From NCBI RefSeq assembly GCF_964275005.1, contig NC_092702.1, positions 30,292,726 to 30,356,725 of the forward strand: a stretch of 64,000 nt of DNA, in the 5' to 3' direction. The position numbers and the translations under genes were made by a program. The notes under the pieces are model-generated. The model ran no database searches, had not been told where the DNA came from, and was given only the letters and a program-made list of their open reading frames with translations. Below, piece after piece: positions 21,185-33,453 of the stretch (the first letter of the stretch is position 1; each line of letters begins with the position of its first letter). The stretch is from Diadema setosum. Taxonomy: Eukaryota > Echinodermata > Echinoidea > Diadematoida > Diadematidae.

Positions 21185-21949
21185 CTACTAGTATAGTACA
21201 CCGTGCCGTACCGCATCGTACACTGAGCTCTCGGCCTCTCGCGACGGAGTCAGTAACGTTGAGAATATTCTAGTATGATTATTGTTGCCAGTCTACAAAA
21301 ATGAAATAGAATTCAATTAGATTTAAAAAAAAAATGAAATAAAAAAGTCCCATCGGTGGACATGTACCCTACCAGGACACGCGTGCGTATATCGTAATGT
21401 AATATTGATACAGTCATTCATATTCATATTACACAAAACATTCAAGTACATATCCATGCAAATTGCATGAGGATCAGGAGTACTTTGTTGACATTGCCTC
21501 TTTAGATGGGCAATATAGTCTGCGTTTTTGTACAGAGATTAACTAAAAAAAAAATAATAATAAAAAAAATGGACTATCAACTACAAACTTCGAAATGTCA
21601 TCTCGATGTATCATGTCCGAAGGACGAGCAATCTCCTTCGTCAACGTGATCAGTCATTCGTGATGTCAGTAGGATATAAGGTCATTTTCGAAAATCATGA
21701 TTATCCTCGTCCATTCTCCTTTAAACAAAAGCAGATTTTCAATGAAATTTACACGGCATATTATTTAAAGACAACCTTAGTACAGTCGTAACATTGAATA
21801 TTGAACTATAAATAACGTGTATAAACTAGCGCTTACAAGCGCATGGAAATTTGAACTCCCTCCAAATTATCTCAAAATTATTTTGTTCGAATATAGGCCT
21901 AAGGTTAAATTATTCTAATTTACAGGACATTTTTAGCATTTGAAAAACT
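21185..21949. other. Gene-free stretch
   Basis: A CpG-rich start (to ~21270) passes into AT-rich DNA. Nothing recognised. It ends with the 8-bp GAAAAACT duplicated around the next element. Confidence 0.4.
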
Positions 21950-22169
21950 GGTTACAGTTCGTTATTCTGAAGGTTCGTTATTCCGAAGGCTCTTTAGTCC
22001 GAATTTCATTTTCGGATTGACGAACCTCCGGAATAACGAACCTTCGGAATAACGCCACAAAATGTTCGGATTACGAACCCTTTTTCATTTTCGGTATAGG
22101 GAATTTGTATGTTTCGGATTAACGAACCTTCGGAATATCAAACCTTGGGAATATAAACGAACAGCACCC
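21950..22169. mobile_element. Short GGTTCGTTA-type TIR element
   Basis: Ends GGTTACAGTTCGTTATTC and GAACAGCACCC, the same two termini as 1258-1676 in opposite orientation. Flanked on both sides by GAAAAACT (21942-21949, 22170-22177), an 8-bp target duplication. Confidence 0.8.
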
Positions 22170-22311
22170 GAAAAACTGACGCCAACACACTAGCTCGAAA
22201 CTCGTTCATGCCCGTTGAAATTTCCGGGTTCGTATTGTACATTGTTTTGTGTGTGTGTGTTTGGTTTTTTTTTTTTTTCATTGATCTGAGATGACAAAGA
22301 CATCTCGTAGG

Positions 22312-24093
22312 CAGTGGCGTATCTAGGGAAAACGGCGCCCGGGGCAAGCGCGAAGATTGCGCCCCTAATTTCTGAAAAAGTGTTCAACCCCAAACCCATC
22401 CCGGTAGGGACTTTAAACAAAGTCCACATGATATGCTTTCTCAAGCACTTAAAAGGGGTCTTTTTGATATTGATTTAAAGGTAATGAGTGTTGGTAAATT
22501 TTGGCGAGCGAGCGCAGCGAGCGAGCCGAAAATTTTTGTATTTTAGCTTACAAAACATGGAATTCTTGTCATTTTTTGCTTATCAAATCTTTCAATTCTA
22601 ATAAAGATATAGTGACGGCCTTAGATAACGATTTATACCAACAAACTGAGGACTTAGAAAAAATACTCTGAATTAGTACGCGCGAGTGAGCCGAAATTTG
22701 TATATTTCCGCGGCATCATCACGATTTGTTCTTATCTCTCTCTTTTTTCTTTTTTTTTTTTTTTTTTTGTAATGAGTGTTGATAAATTTTGGCGAGCGAG
22801 CGCAGCGAGCGGGCCGAAAAATTTTGTATTTCAGCTAACAAAACATGGAATTCTTGTCATTTTTTGCTTATTAAATCTTACAATTCTAATAAAGATATAG
22901 TGACGACGATAACGAATAAGTTATACCAACAAACTGAGGACTGAGCTGAAATTTGTATATTTCCGCGTTATCATCACGTTTTGTTCTTATCTCTTCTTTT
23001 TTTTTTTTTTTTGGATAATATTATTGTGGCGAGCGAGCGCAGCGAGCGAGCCGAAAAATTTTGTATTTCAGCTTACAAAACATGGAATTCTTGTCATTTG
23101 TTGCTTATTAAATCTTACAATTCTAATAAAGATATAGTGACGACGATAACGAATAAGTTATACCAACAAACTGAGGACTGAGCTGAAATTTGTATATTTC
23201 CGCGTTATCATCACGTTTTGTTCTTATCTCTTCTTTTTTTTTTTTTGGATAATATTATTGTGGCGAGCGAGCGCAGCGAGCGAGCCGAAAAATTTTGTAT
23301 TTCAGCTTACAAAACATGGAATTCTTGTCATTTGTTGCTTATTAAATCTTACAATTCTAATAAAGATATGGTGACGACATAATATAGATAACGATTTATA
23401 CCAACAAACTGAGGACTTGAAAAAATACTCTAAATTAGTACGAGCGAGTGAGCCGAAATTTGTATATTTCCGCTTCATCATTACGTTTTGTTGTTATCTT
23501 GGGGTTTTTTGCGCCCCCCCCCCCCCCGTTTGTTTGAAACCGTTGGCGCCTTCTTTTGATCCAATTGGCGATCGCTTCAGAACGGAAGAAATTGCAGCCG
23601 CTGCTCTGTGAAACATTTTGCCTGCTAAATATAAAATGACATGTGTGAACACAATAGACATTGTCATTTTCCCCGCGTCATCATCACGTTTTGTTCTTAC
23701 CTTCTTTTTTATATAAATTTTGGCGAGCGAGCGCAGCGAGCGAGCCGAAAATTTTTGTAGTTCAGCTTTAAATACTTACAGAACATGGAATTCTTGTGTG
23801 AACACAGATAATAAACATTGTCATTTTGCCCGCGTCATCATCATGTTTTCTTTTTATATTGTTTGATTTGTTTTTTCTGCCCCCCCCCCCTTCCGGGCGA
23901 GTTTTTTCTGTTCTTGTTCTTGTTCTTGTTCTTTTCTTTTCTTTTCTTTTCTTTTTTTCTTCTTCTTCTTCGTTTTTTTTTTTCTTTTCTTTTCTTTTTT
24001 TCTTCTTCGTTTTTTTTTTTTCGTTTTTTTGCGCCCCCGAGGAGTGGCGCCCGGGGCACGTGCCCCCCTTGCCCCCCCCTAGATACGCCACTG
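22312..24093. mobile_element. hAT-like non-autonomous DNA transposon, 1.78 kb
   Basis: Perfect terminal inverted repeats CAGTGGCGTATCTAGG / CCTAGATACGCCACTG, flanked by the 8-bp duplication CTCGTAGG (22304-22311, 24094-24101), as expected for hAT-type insertion. G/C-rich sub-ends contain GCGCCCGGGGCA. The interior holds five repeats beginning GGCGAGCGAGCGCAGCGAGC (22503, 22791, 23028, 23262, 23722) plus pyrimidine tracts. No transposase ORF remains. Lys- and Phe-rich ORFs near 23.8-24.1 kb are low-complexity artefacts. Confidence 0.85.
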
Positions 24094-24147
24094 CTCGTAG
24101 GAGCCTATATAGGTTCACCAAATTTTAGATTGATATGAGGGCATACG

Positions 24148-24450
24148 CAGAGACTCCAACTCTACCGTTTTCGACGGGAGATCTCCCGCCGAAAACACAT
24201 TTTTGCAAAATCTCCCGTTCTCCCGCTTGAGATTTAATTTCTCCCGCCCTGGCTCTGTGTCTCCCGTTGGAAAGGATTTCTTACTTATTGCTATTGTATG
24301 TTGAAAAAATAAGCCTTCGATAGCACCAGAGAGCGTCTAGAACCTTAGGAACTCCGCGCTTTGCACACATCAACTTGGAGTCTCCCGTTTGCTAGGGGTT
24401 TCAGGCGGGAGAATCTCCAGATCAGAAGGTCCTTTGGGTTGGAGTCTCTG
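24148..24450. mobile_element. MITE with CAGAGACTCCAAC termini
   Basis: Starts CAGAGACTCCAAC and ends GTTGGAGTCTCTG. Flanked by CATACG on both sides (24142-24147, 24451-24456). The interior repeats TCTCCCG several times in both orientations. Confidence 0.75.
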
Positions 24451-24456
24451 CATACG

Positions 24457-25479
24457 GGCCTGTCGAAGTTGAAATTCTGCGCATACGTCAATTGCGACAT
24501 ACAATGCAAATACAAAAATACGAAACCACTGCTCATCTTAAAACCATTGCAGCTCGTTAGGATGAAAGGTAATCGTCCTTTTGTTTCATATTCTGAAAGC
24601 CCATGAGTTTTAGATGTGATTTGATGGGTCGTCGAGGCTGGTAAAACAATCTAAAGTTATGAAATGAGACCACGTCAGTGCATGCATTCAGTATTTCACA
24701 AGTGAACAACTTCTAGAGATCTGACGAAATTTTGGTTGTATAAATCAATGTCAAAGGTCACAAATATATTTCATTCCGTATCTTGGTAACCACATTCACC
24801 TGGCAGTACACATGACTCATCGTATAACCAATTAAATCATATTTTCTTCTTATTTTGTACCCCGACCCCGACCCTTATGGCCGACATAATTTTAAAAACT
24901 TTGACAGCAGCAGCACAAAATTTCACTTTGAAATCAGACTGCCTATGAGAGTATTATAATTGCAAGAACTTCAGCTCTTTAGATTGCAGGAGGCAGACTT
25001 AACCAGTAGAAGAAGAAGAGGAGGTGGAGGAACCTTTGTTCACTCCTTGCAGTTTGTTTTGTTTTTGTTTGTTTTTTTTTCATATTACAGTTTCTTGACT
25101 TAAAAAAACAAAGTAAAGAGGAAGGATTTTGTGACGCTCTTGACAGATCTATAGTCGGAGAATGTGTGAAATTGACATCATTTTCTGTTCACTCGCGACT
25201 ACCAGTAGTTTTGGCTATTGTTGATTGTTCGCAAGAATATGTGAATTAATGTTTAAACTGCAACCTCATCATACTCTCGATTTTGAAAAATCCCTGCCTT
25301 TTGACTTGTGTCCTCTAATAATACGTACTTTTCCGATAGTCGACTATAGAGCAATTGGGAGTGGAACTTTCCCTTAAGTTAGAAGGAATAAAAGAATACA
25401 AAGCAGGAAACGCCAAAGTTTTACAGGAGTGGTCTGAATCTACAACAAATTTCTCCTAAGATGTATAGGATATACTTTT
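24457..25479. other. Gene-free stretch
   Basis: No repeat family or coding motif recognised. Short T-run near 25070. Confidence 0.4.
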
Positions 25480-25966
25480 TCGTTCCAACAAGGTGAATGC
25501 CTCGTGATCAGCACGCAAAATATGATGAGAAACGGGTAGGATGTTTGACATTCTGTGGAGAGCAAGGAGACCTCTTTCCTGCGACCTTGCAAATCCGGAG
25601 TGGTAGGCGAGAATGTCCGTACGGAGAAACACTCAGCGCGGGGGACCAAAGATCTCCGGATATTTCTTCGGACAAACTATCCTGTTCGCGAGGACCAAAA
25701 GGGGAACCGGATGCGCGAACCGGATCAGCGGGTTTATAGGAAATATAAATTATTTTATATTTATATAGGAAATTTCCGCCGAGGGGAGACCAAATCGGCG
25801 GGTTTACAATGGATACGCCTCCTACACTGGACTTCCAACAGCATTTCAGGGAAATTTCGAGACTCGGCGTGCCCTCCGGGGATCGAAGATGGCGCACTTC
25901 TTGCCGAGAAATCGGCGCGGCGTCCATCAGTTGTGAATGGCCCAGCCTGACCCGAGTGCCTGACAT
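25480..25966. other. GC-rich block open in several frames
   Basis: ORFs of 152 (minus) and 131 (plus) codons overlap here because the block is GC-rich and poor in stops. No motif recognised in any frame. A central AAATATAAATTATTTTATAT palindromic AT tract splits it, and GCGGGTTTA occurs on both sides of the tract. Confidence 0.35.
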
Positions 25967-26457
25967 GATGTAACGGACAATGGACCTTTCCTCTATGATC
26001 AGTGGTCATCATAGTCGTGTTTATGACAAGATACTGAATATTAAACTAATTGAATTCTGATTAAAACTTTTGAAAAATGGTTTGATAATGACCAGAAATA
26101 GCAGTGGTTGTTAGGGATGATTTCATTTGAAAACTATATAGGTCCTTATAGTTTTGCAGTTTAGAACTATGTGTATAAACGGTTTTTCTCTGAGTATATC
26201 AACAAAACAAATGCAACTTTGCGGTGACACACACGCACACACACTCTATTACACGCGCTGACAATTACAACCTGTATTTTAGACATGCTTTCAGGGCCTA
26301 TGAACGCAACTAAACGGGGGAGGGGGAAACGAAATCGAAAAGTTAGTAAGTAACTAAAACTATAATTGATTATGCATTCGATTATTTTCTCTACTTTTAT
26401 ATCAATACTTCGACACACTTCTTCTCTAAAGGACATTATTGCATTCACCAACATATA
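25967..26457. other. Gene-free stretch
   Basis: Nothing recognised. Confidence 0.4.
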
Positions 26458-27960
26458 ATTATTATTATTTATTTATTCATGTTTTCTTTTAAAAAATAAT
26501 ACAGGGTAGGCACATTCAGTTTGCTAACTGCTTTACAATGGCGCCCTGTATACACAAAATAAAACAACAAATACATTTGTATAGTAACATGATTCACACA
26601 ATTACAGATCAATGACATAAACAAACAAAAGAAATCAACTTAACTACACTTCTGTTACATATTGTATACATAAAAAATAAGGTCTTAACAATTTAGAAAA
26701 GGGAAGAGTATAACCACAAACAAAACAAAGAAAAAGTCTAGTGGGTGTGACAATGTAAAAAAAAAAAAAAAAAGAGGTCTTATTGGATTCATTGGAAGAC
26801 AAAAATTAAAGCATGCGGATAAATCTTAAACAATTTGTTTTGAATATAGTCAGTGACGAAGACAGTTGTACTTCAATGGGGAGTTTGTTGAAAAGAGAGC
26901 TACCGGTGTACGAAAAGGAATGTTTCTTATATTCGGTTTTCGGGTAAGGTATTGATAGAGTGCAATTATCGTGTTTTGTAATAATTAGCTGAATAAGAAG
27001 TGATTAGAGGATTTGAATAAGTAGGTACCAGATTATGACGGATTTTGCAGGTAAGTATAAATGCAATATTGTAACTTGATTCTTTCTTCAACCGAGAGCC
27101 AGTTTAAAGTGGTGAGCAGAGAACACTGAGGAGTATAACAATCAACACTAAGTAAGCGCGCATATTTATTCTGCATTCTTTGTAATTTTTGCCCATTAGT
27201 CTTAGAACAACTACCCCATGCCGTACAACAATAATCAATATGTGGCAATATAAAAGCAAAATATAAATTAATCAACATTTTTTGGGGTAACAGATTTTTT
27301 ATACGATGGATGCATCCTATTGCTCGAGATATCTTTCCACGTAACTGCATGCAGTATATGATCATTTCACAATAATTGGGAATCTAATATAACTCCCAAA
27401 TATTTAACAGTATCAGTGATTTCTAATACAATATCATTATACATGATTACAGGTGCTTTATTTCTCAATTTTCTTTTCGGACGAAAAAACATTATCTTAG
27501 TTTTCTCAGAATGCAATATCAAATCATTACATTTCAACCATCGTGTAATTAAATCAAAATCCTTTTGAAGAATTTTTTGAATTTGTAAAAAAATTGAGTC
27601 CATTAGTAAACACTGCAGTATCGTCCGCATATAAGGACAATTATAGTAGAAGCATTAAATTTCAAACTGCAAATATCATTAATATACAAACAAAAAATCA
27701 GAGGACCAAGGATGGACCCCTGGGGTACGCCCGATTTCATAACTACATAATCACTTGTATATTCATTTACAGATTCACACTGCGATCTTTCATGAAAATA
27801 ACATCTAAACCAATCATACTCTCGACTTGAAAAACCATAATATGTCATTTTTTCAAGAATCTTACTATATGGGGAATTACATCGAACGCTTTTTCCAAGT
27901 CCAAAAATATTGCCCCTGTAGGGGCAATCTGAAAACATTCAGAGATATCGACATTCATTA
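26458..27960 (-). mobile_element. 5'-truncated non-LTR retrotransposon (CR1/Jockey-like RT), dead
   Basis: On the minus strand, ILEKMTYYGFSSREYDWF, VMKSGVPQGSILGPLIFCLY (RT domain 4) and the catalytic YADDT box are read, with a frameshift around YADD (~27633). Then EKTKIMFFRPKRK, VKYLGVILDS and LINLYFAFILPHIDYCCTAW (thumb) follow across another frame change (~27366). The 3' UTR runs to an ATAATAATT tail at 26458. The endonuclease and the start of RT are missing, so it is a typical dead-on-arrival LINE copy. Clade assignment is approximate. Confidence 0.85.
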
Positions 27961-28535
27961 AGTCTCAACCCATCTGGCAGCCAATGTAGTAAAACCTAGT
28001 TTGGATGTCAAACGCGTACTGGCCTTTTTAAAATCATTAATCTAATTGCACTTAACGCCATCACGTATTCGAGCAATATTGACCTTTAATGAAGGGTAAA
28101 GTCGAATGAAATAAACAGTAAGAGTTTTATGAATACGAAGAAATACGTTTATAGTTAGAATATCAGGGATGTCAAGTTTTTCACGAACGATTAATCTTAG
28201 TTGCGATCCTATTTAAGGGGGTTATGATGTCATCGCCTTATACGTTTTATACAAAATTATGGGTATTGACATGAATCAGGGAGGTGGTCACACGTCAATT
28301 CAATTTCAGTTCAGTTCAGTTGAGATTCATTTTCATTTCATTCGTTCACAAACAAAAAAAGTAATAAAAAAAGCAAAAACATACAAGTATAGGCCTATAC
28401 AATCATCATATTGTTTAGGTCCTTCGTACATATTGTCGAGTCATTTTTGTCCAATAAAGTGCAGAAACCTTTATTTAATGCTTGATGGGCTCTAACCCTT
28501 TGAATAAATGAATGAAAAGGGTGTTGTCGAGTTGA
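27961..28535. other. Gene-free stretch
   Basis: AT-rich. A run of TTCAGTTCAGTTCAGTT near 28304 resembles a LINE or SINE tail. Nothing else recognised. Confidence 0.35.
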
Positions 28536-29089
28536 AGGACAAGTTCACCTTCATATATAGATATGTGAGTCGAGAGAATGCAGCAATAATTAGAACACAT
28601 TTAGTGAGAGTTTGAGGAAATCTGACAATCCGTTCTAAAGTTATGAAGTTTTAAGTTTCTGCTCAGTCACGGTTGGATGAGAAGACTACTATAGCTTGTG
28701 ATGTCACATGTGTACAACAATATAAAGAAAGAATAAAGAAAATTCAACATATTTTCACTTTTCTTGCATAACAAAAGAATACTCAACTTCTCTCTTTCAG
28801 ACAGGCAGGGGGAATAATATTATCCTTAACATACGTCAGTAACAAGTCAAAGAAATGTGCACTTTACTCAAAGGTAAAGTTTTGTGAAATTCTCATTTTA
28901 TTTTCCTTATATCGTTGTACGCATGTGACATCATCAGCTGTAGTAGTCTTCTCATCAAGCAGTGACTGAGCAGAAACTTCAAAAATTCATAACTTTTCAA
29001 CGGATTGTCCGATTTTCCTCAAACTCTCATTGATATGTTCTATTGCAGCATTCACTCAATCCACATGTCTATGAAGGTGAACTTGTCCT
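28536..29089 (+). mobile_element. TTAA-type MITE family A, copy A1
   Basis: Starts AGGACAAGTTCACCTTCATA and ends with its complement (TATGAAGGTGAACTTGTCCT pattern). The flanks are decayed (TTGA left, TTTAA right). The interior shares GTTTGAGGAAA and GATGAGAAGACTACT with the other copies, with an internal palindrome. Non-coding. Confidence 0.85.
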
Positions 29090-29192
29090 TTTAAGCAATA
29101 GCAAACTTTGTAAAAAAATATACAGATCAAGGTAGGGTGGTGTGGTGGTGGTAAGCAGCTGCGCAGTCACCATAATATGCGCAGCACGTATT

Positions 29193-29208
29193 ATGTGTGT
29201 GTGTGTGC

Positions 29209-29277
<69 letters not shown>
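29193..29277. repeat. (GT)n microsatellite
   Basis: About 40 GT units with few interruptions. Confidence 0.95.
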
Positions 29278-29278
<1 letters not shown>

Positions 29279-30232
29279 AAAACCGTCGTCTTATGAACAT
29301 TCAGAATTTCCGGACGATTCTTAAGTACATTCGTCTTCTTAATGGGCACGTTGCTATGGATGGGAACATTCATCCATATCAATTTACATGAAATTATTTG
29401 ATATAGAGTTGTGAAGATTCGGGAATTATAAATTAGTCCAGATATGTGGTAATAAGTTTATAATTATTCAATCCATACAATTTTGTACCCCCCCCCCCCA
29501 AAAAAAAACAAACAAACAAACAAACAAAAACATAATAGCAAGAACAGACTAACTCTGAAAATCAATCAACCCGAAAACAGTCATGTAGGCCTACACCTAA
29601 AGATGACATAATTATTATTTGCATTTTGATATCTTGTTATGAATCAGTTAAAGCTGCATCATAAGCCTATCTTGCTCAATTCCTATTTCGACGTTGCGGT
29701 CTTTTCGTACTTTAATTTTCATTTTCATTCATTTATTTTTCCATTTCCAAGAAACAGTTGGCACAGAATTCGTAATATAGATATTTTACAGAAATTGAAT
29801 ACATAAATTACATCACAATACACAATTAAAGATAAGTTCAAAGAAAGTAAGAATTGATTTCTTTGATTTTGATTTGATTTGATTTATTTCCGCATTTTCA
29901 CAAGGTATATAGGCCCCTATAATACATTATATTCCTATATAGGCTAATACAACAATTTACCAATACTAATCACATTAAATATCCAACAAAATGAATATAA
30001 AAATAATGTGCCAATCATGGAATGTTGTGTAGGTGAATTATAATCATACAAAAACAGTTGGAAAATCATTGATTAAATCAAATTGATTACCTACAAAATG
30101 CAGGAGACCGTCATCTTAAGTTGAAGCTTTAGTTTGACGACGGCCTCTGGAAAAGCATTGGGCCTATATGGCTTATAATACTTCATTACAAATCATTTAA
30201 TACATATTACATCGTACGGAAGACGGAAATGC
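29278..30232. other. AT-rich DNA with possible LINE 3' tails
   Basis: TTTCATTTTCATTCATTTAT (~29717) and TTTGATTTGATTTGATTTAT (~29866) resemble minus-strand LINE 3' tails followed by A/C-rich 3' UTR-like sequence. No ORF supports this. Poly-C/poly-A at 29488-29520. Confidence 0.3.
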
Positions 30233-30765
30233 TGCACTGCAAAAACATCGGTGTTAGATTTAACACTGCGGGTGCTAAATCTAACACCGATCAAGTGTCA
30301 ATGGAGGACCACACCCACAGATGTAGAAAGTATGTTGTGATGGTGTTGAAAAGTGTTACTTCATGGTGTTAATTTGACACTGCAGCTGGTGATATTTTTG
30401 ACACTGCTCTGGTGTTAATTCAACAATGACACCGCATGGTGTTGATTTGATATTGCTGGTGTTAATGACAATGGTATAACACCCGCCCAGCTTCAATAAG
30501 AGACCACACCAACTGGTGTTATTGTGGTTTAAGTGTGTTCACACCCTTTTTTCAAAAATCAAGTACTTTATCGGAACTTATTCTTGATCGTCTTGTTGAA
30601 GTTTAAAATCAACAAGAAAAAAAAGTTACTGAGAAACTACTCAAAAACAATTTTATATTTTGAAGTGACACCCGGAGGTGTTGATCTAACACCACAAATG
30701 AGCACCGAAAATTTATCACCAGCTCGGTGCTTCTTATTAAACACCGGACTTTTCGCATACAGTAT
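30233..30765. mobile_element. GGTGTTA-rich TIR element
   Basis: Ends ACTGCAAAAACATCGGTGTT and, on the other strand, CTGTATGCGAAAAGTCCGGTGTTT (imperfect terminal repeat). About ten GGTGTTA/TAACACC motifs in both orientations fill the interior. No target duplication recognised and no ORF. Confidence 0.55.
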
Positions 30766-30890
30766 GGAAATGGGGAGGACTGCTAAAGCATGGGAATTGT
30801 GGGCAATATCGGCCAATCTACCTTTGAGTCAATAAAACCTTCATTACAATGAAGGCTCTCCTTTCTTTTTTTGTAATATGGATTGAAATA

Positions 30891-30963
30891 ATGACAATGA
30901 CAATGACAATGACAATGACAATGACAATGACAATGACAATGACAATGACAATGACAATGACAT
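30891..30963. repeat. (CAATGA)n hexanucleotide array
   Basis: Perfect 6-bp repeat. Read on the minus strand it gives alternating I-V or S-L peptides, which are artefacts. Confidence 0.97.
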
Positions 30964-31137
30964 GAAAGTGACGATGAATTTCATTATTGAATGGTGCCAC
31001 GGGGGGGGGGGGGGGGATTGGAAGCCTAGGCCCAACGAACAAGTAAGGTCTAACAGTTATTACATCCTCAGCAGTTATACGTGGCAAACATTGGTAAAGT
31101 AGCCGGTACAATGTAAAAGGACCTACAGGCCTATAGG

Positions 31138-31349
31138 AGGGCTCAACACTTTTTTTTTTCTTTTTCTTTTTTTTTTTTGTCTGGTGGCCCTCTCGGGCCA
31201 GTAAAAAAAAAAAATCTTTAAATCTAAAGTGTTGGTGGCCCGAAAAAAAAGCAATTGTAACAATCCATTTTGAATCGGGTCCCAGTGAAAAGATAGATTT
31301 GATGGCTCGACACCAATTTTTAAGTGGCCAAAGGCCACCGGGTGAGCTC
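31138..31349. mobile_element. Degenerate GGTGGCCC element
   Basis: AGGGCTCAACACT start and GGTGAGCTCTG end, with internal GGTGGCCC motifs as in 43504-43660. Interrupted by T- and A-runs. Confidence 0.45.
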
Positions 31350-31375
31350 TGCCTAATAGGTTCTACATCACGAAT

Positions 31376-32722
31376 TAATTCAATTCAATTCAATTCAATT
31401 CAATTCAATTCAATTCAATTCAATAGAACATTTATTTGCAGATCACTTCGTGTAACAACAGTAACAATTCAGTAATAACAAACTGGAGGTGACAACTCGG
31501 TAAGCACAGCTTGAAGTGAGTGCACCTTTAACATTTGAAAACGTAGTTGAATCTGATTGAAACATAGCTAAAAAGACATTAATATACATTTACAAGACGA
31601 AATACAGATACACAAGAGACTAAAGCTAAGGATGCAGGAGGAAAACAGATAGGAAGAAGGAAAAAGAGAAAGAAAAGAAAAGAGAAGAAAGAGAGGAAAA
31701 AAATACATTAAGGAGAGGTAAAGAGAACCCAAAAATAAATACACTTGTAATACTAAAACAAACAAGGCAACATTGTACATACATGTACATGTATAATGCA
31801 TTTTAATAAATCAAGATAAATTTAGCAGCCCTCACTATAAACTACCTTATATGGATGAATACAACTTTTTCTTGAGTCTTATCTTAAAACAATTTTGAGA
31901 TTGTGCATTTCTTATGTCTTTAGATAAATTGTTCCATTTCTTGGGGCCCATAAAACGAAAAGGTTCTGGGTCTGGGCAAATGCATTAATGACGAGGAGCA
32001 TGTATATGCACATTCTGATTGATATCAAAAAATTGAACAAAATGGTCAGGCATAAGTTTGTTGACACACTGATATACAAAAATACATTGCTGATAGGTGG
32101 TGATATTTTTCAAAGTAAGCAATTTTAGTTTTGAGTATAACGGGCCTGCTTTAGATTTCGGGTTCGCTCCATGTGTAACTCTTACTATTTTATTTTGCTT
32201 TGAAGTCAATTTCTTTAGACTGGACTGAAAAGTACTTCCCCACACCATGTTGCAATAAGACAAATAGGGCAAAACAAGAGTGGAGTAACATCCGTAATAC
32301 ATCAGTAGGTAACATGTAGCTTAGAATACCAATGTTCTTTGATATTTTTTTCTATGTCTCTTGTATATGAGGCTTCCATGTTAATTTTGAATCTAAAATA
32401 ACACCAAGAAATTTTGTTTTCTCTACTCTGGGAATTTGAACATCATTCAATTCCACTTTGACAAAATCAGTGTCATATGATTTGTTACGATTACTAAAAA
32501 CAATAAAGTTACATTTGCGGGGGTTAACAGATAATCGATTTGCCTGAAACCATGTACACAATTTTGAAAGGTTACTACATGTATTTACTTGATCTTGCAA
32601 AGAAGGAAGATCCTTACCACTGAACAATATATTAGTGTCATCAGCATATAATATGTACGATGAGGTATCGGAATTAGAAACATTTACAATATCATTTATG
32701 TATAATATAAACAACAGTGAAT
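31376..32722 (-). mobile_element. 5'-truncated non-LTR retrotransposon (RT palm to C-terminus), dead
   Basis: On the minus strand LLFILYINDIVN, then YILYADDTNILFSG (catalytic YADD), LCTWFQANRLSVNPRKCNFI and KFLGVILDSKLTWKPHIQET run in one frame. A TAG stop and a frameshift follow (~32352-32303), then LVLPYLSYCNMVWGSTFQSS and the C-terminal domain to PRH. The 3' UTR ends in a (TTCAA)n tail (31376-31423), the typical short tandem tail of CR1-like LINEs. It is a different lineage from 26458-27960. Confidence 0.85.
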
Positions 32723-33249
32723 TAAAACAAAAACAAACCCAAAACAAAACAACAACAACAACTGAAAATAACACCAGCCTAGCTAGCATACAATGAATAT
32801 TACACCTACAGAGACACCAGAATCCAGATCAGGTTAACATTTTGAAACCACTGCAGTTTCGACATTTTCACAACATTTGGTCGAGCAGAGTACTATGAAC
32901 TGTAAAAGAAAATCTTCCGTTCCTGGTCAAAAGCCAGACATCATAAAAAGAGAAAAATAAAGTGACCTTATCATGGAATCGCATTAGACCTATACATAAT
33001 TAGTATAATTAATATGATTAGTTTTAAGTGCGATGAGCAATTACAAAATCGATATTAGTTTGCAAAAGGCCTAAGCATTTGAATTTCGGCGTTTGATTTA
33101 TCGATGATTATACTATTTATTTCCTTGCATGGACTCATACACTTACAGTACAAAGATGTCATGTAGGCCTATTGAATTGTGGGATTTTTCAGTTCCGTTT
33201 ACTCGTATTGTGCCCGACTGAAAACGCTGTATGTCCTACGTTCACACGA
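32723..33249. other. Gene-free stretch upstream of TIA1
   Basis: A/C-rich start (AAAACAAAACAACAACAACA) abutting the LINE truncation point, then AT-rich DNA. Nothing recognised. Confidence 0.4.
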
Positions 33250-33402
33250 ACAATTACAAATTTGTAGTTGGGCTACTTTTCAAGTCCTGCCCGCGGGTTG
33301 CGATGGCCTTGTGCCGCCCTAACGCGTTAGAAGCTTGGAAAAATACAGTCATAATCACGCACATCGCGCGGTGATTCGCAGTCGCATACGACGATAGCCA
33401 AG
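33250..33402 (+). promoter_or_regulatory. CpG-bearing 5' flank of TIA1
   Basis: Compared with the surrounding AT-rich DNA this stretch is rich in CpG (GCGGG, ACGCGTTAG, CATCGCGCGG, CATACGACG). It lies immediately upstream of the start codon. I read it as the likely promoter and 5' UTR; no TATA box is obvious. Confidence 0.35.
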
Positions 33403-33453
33403 ATGGCAAACGAATCAGGAAATATGGACGCTATGTATCCATACATGCAGATG
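33403..33453 (+). CDS. TIA1: TIA1 coding exon 1
   Basis: [17 protein letters not shown], 17 codons, then donor GTAAGT at 33454. A low-complexity N-terminus before RRM1. The ATG is the first in a favourable context. Confidence 0.8.

Noticed and set aside
23768..24138. Lys/Glu-rich (minus) and Phe/Ser-rich (plus) ORFs of 100-117 codons
   Set aside because: Pyrimidine tracts inside the right end of the hAT-like element.
25508..25966. 152-codon minus ORF as a real gene
   Set aside because: Overlapping long ORFs on the other strand and the absence of any motif point to GC-rich, stop-poor DNA.
30818..31111. I-V and S-L repeat ORFs on the minus strand
   Set aside because: Translation of the (CAATGA)n array.
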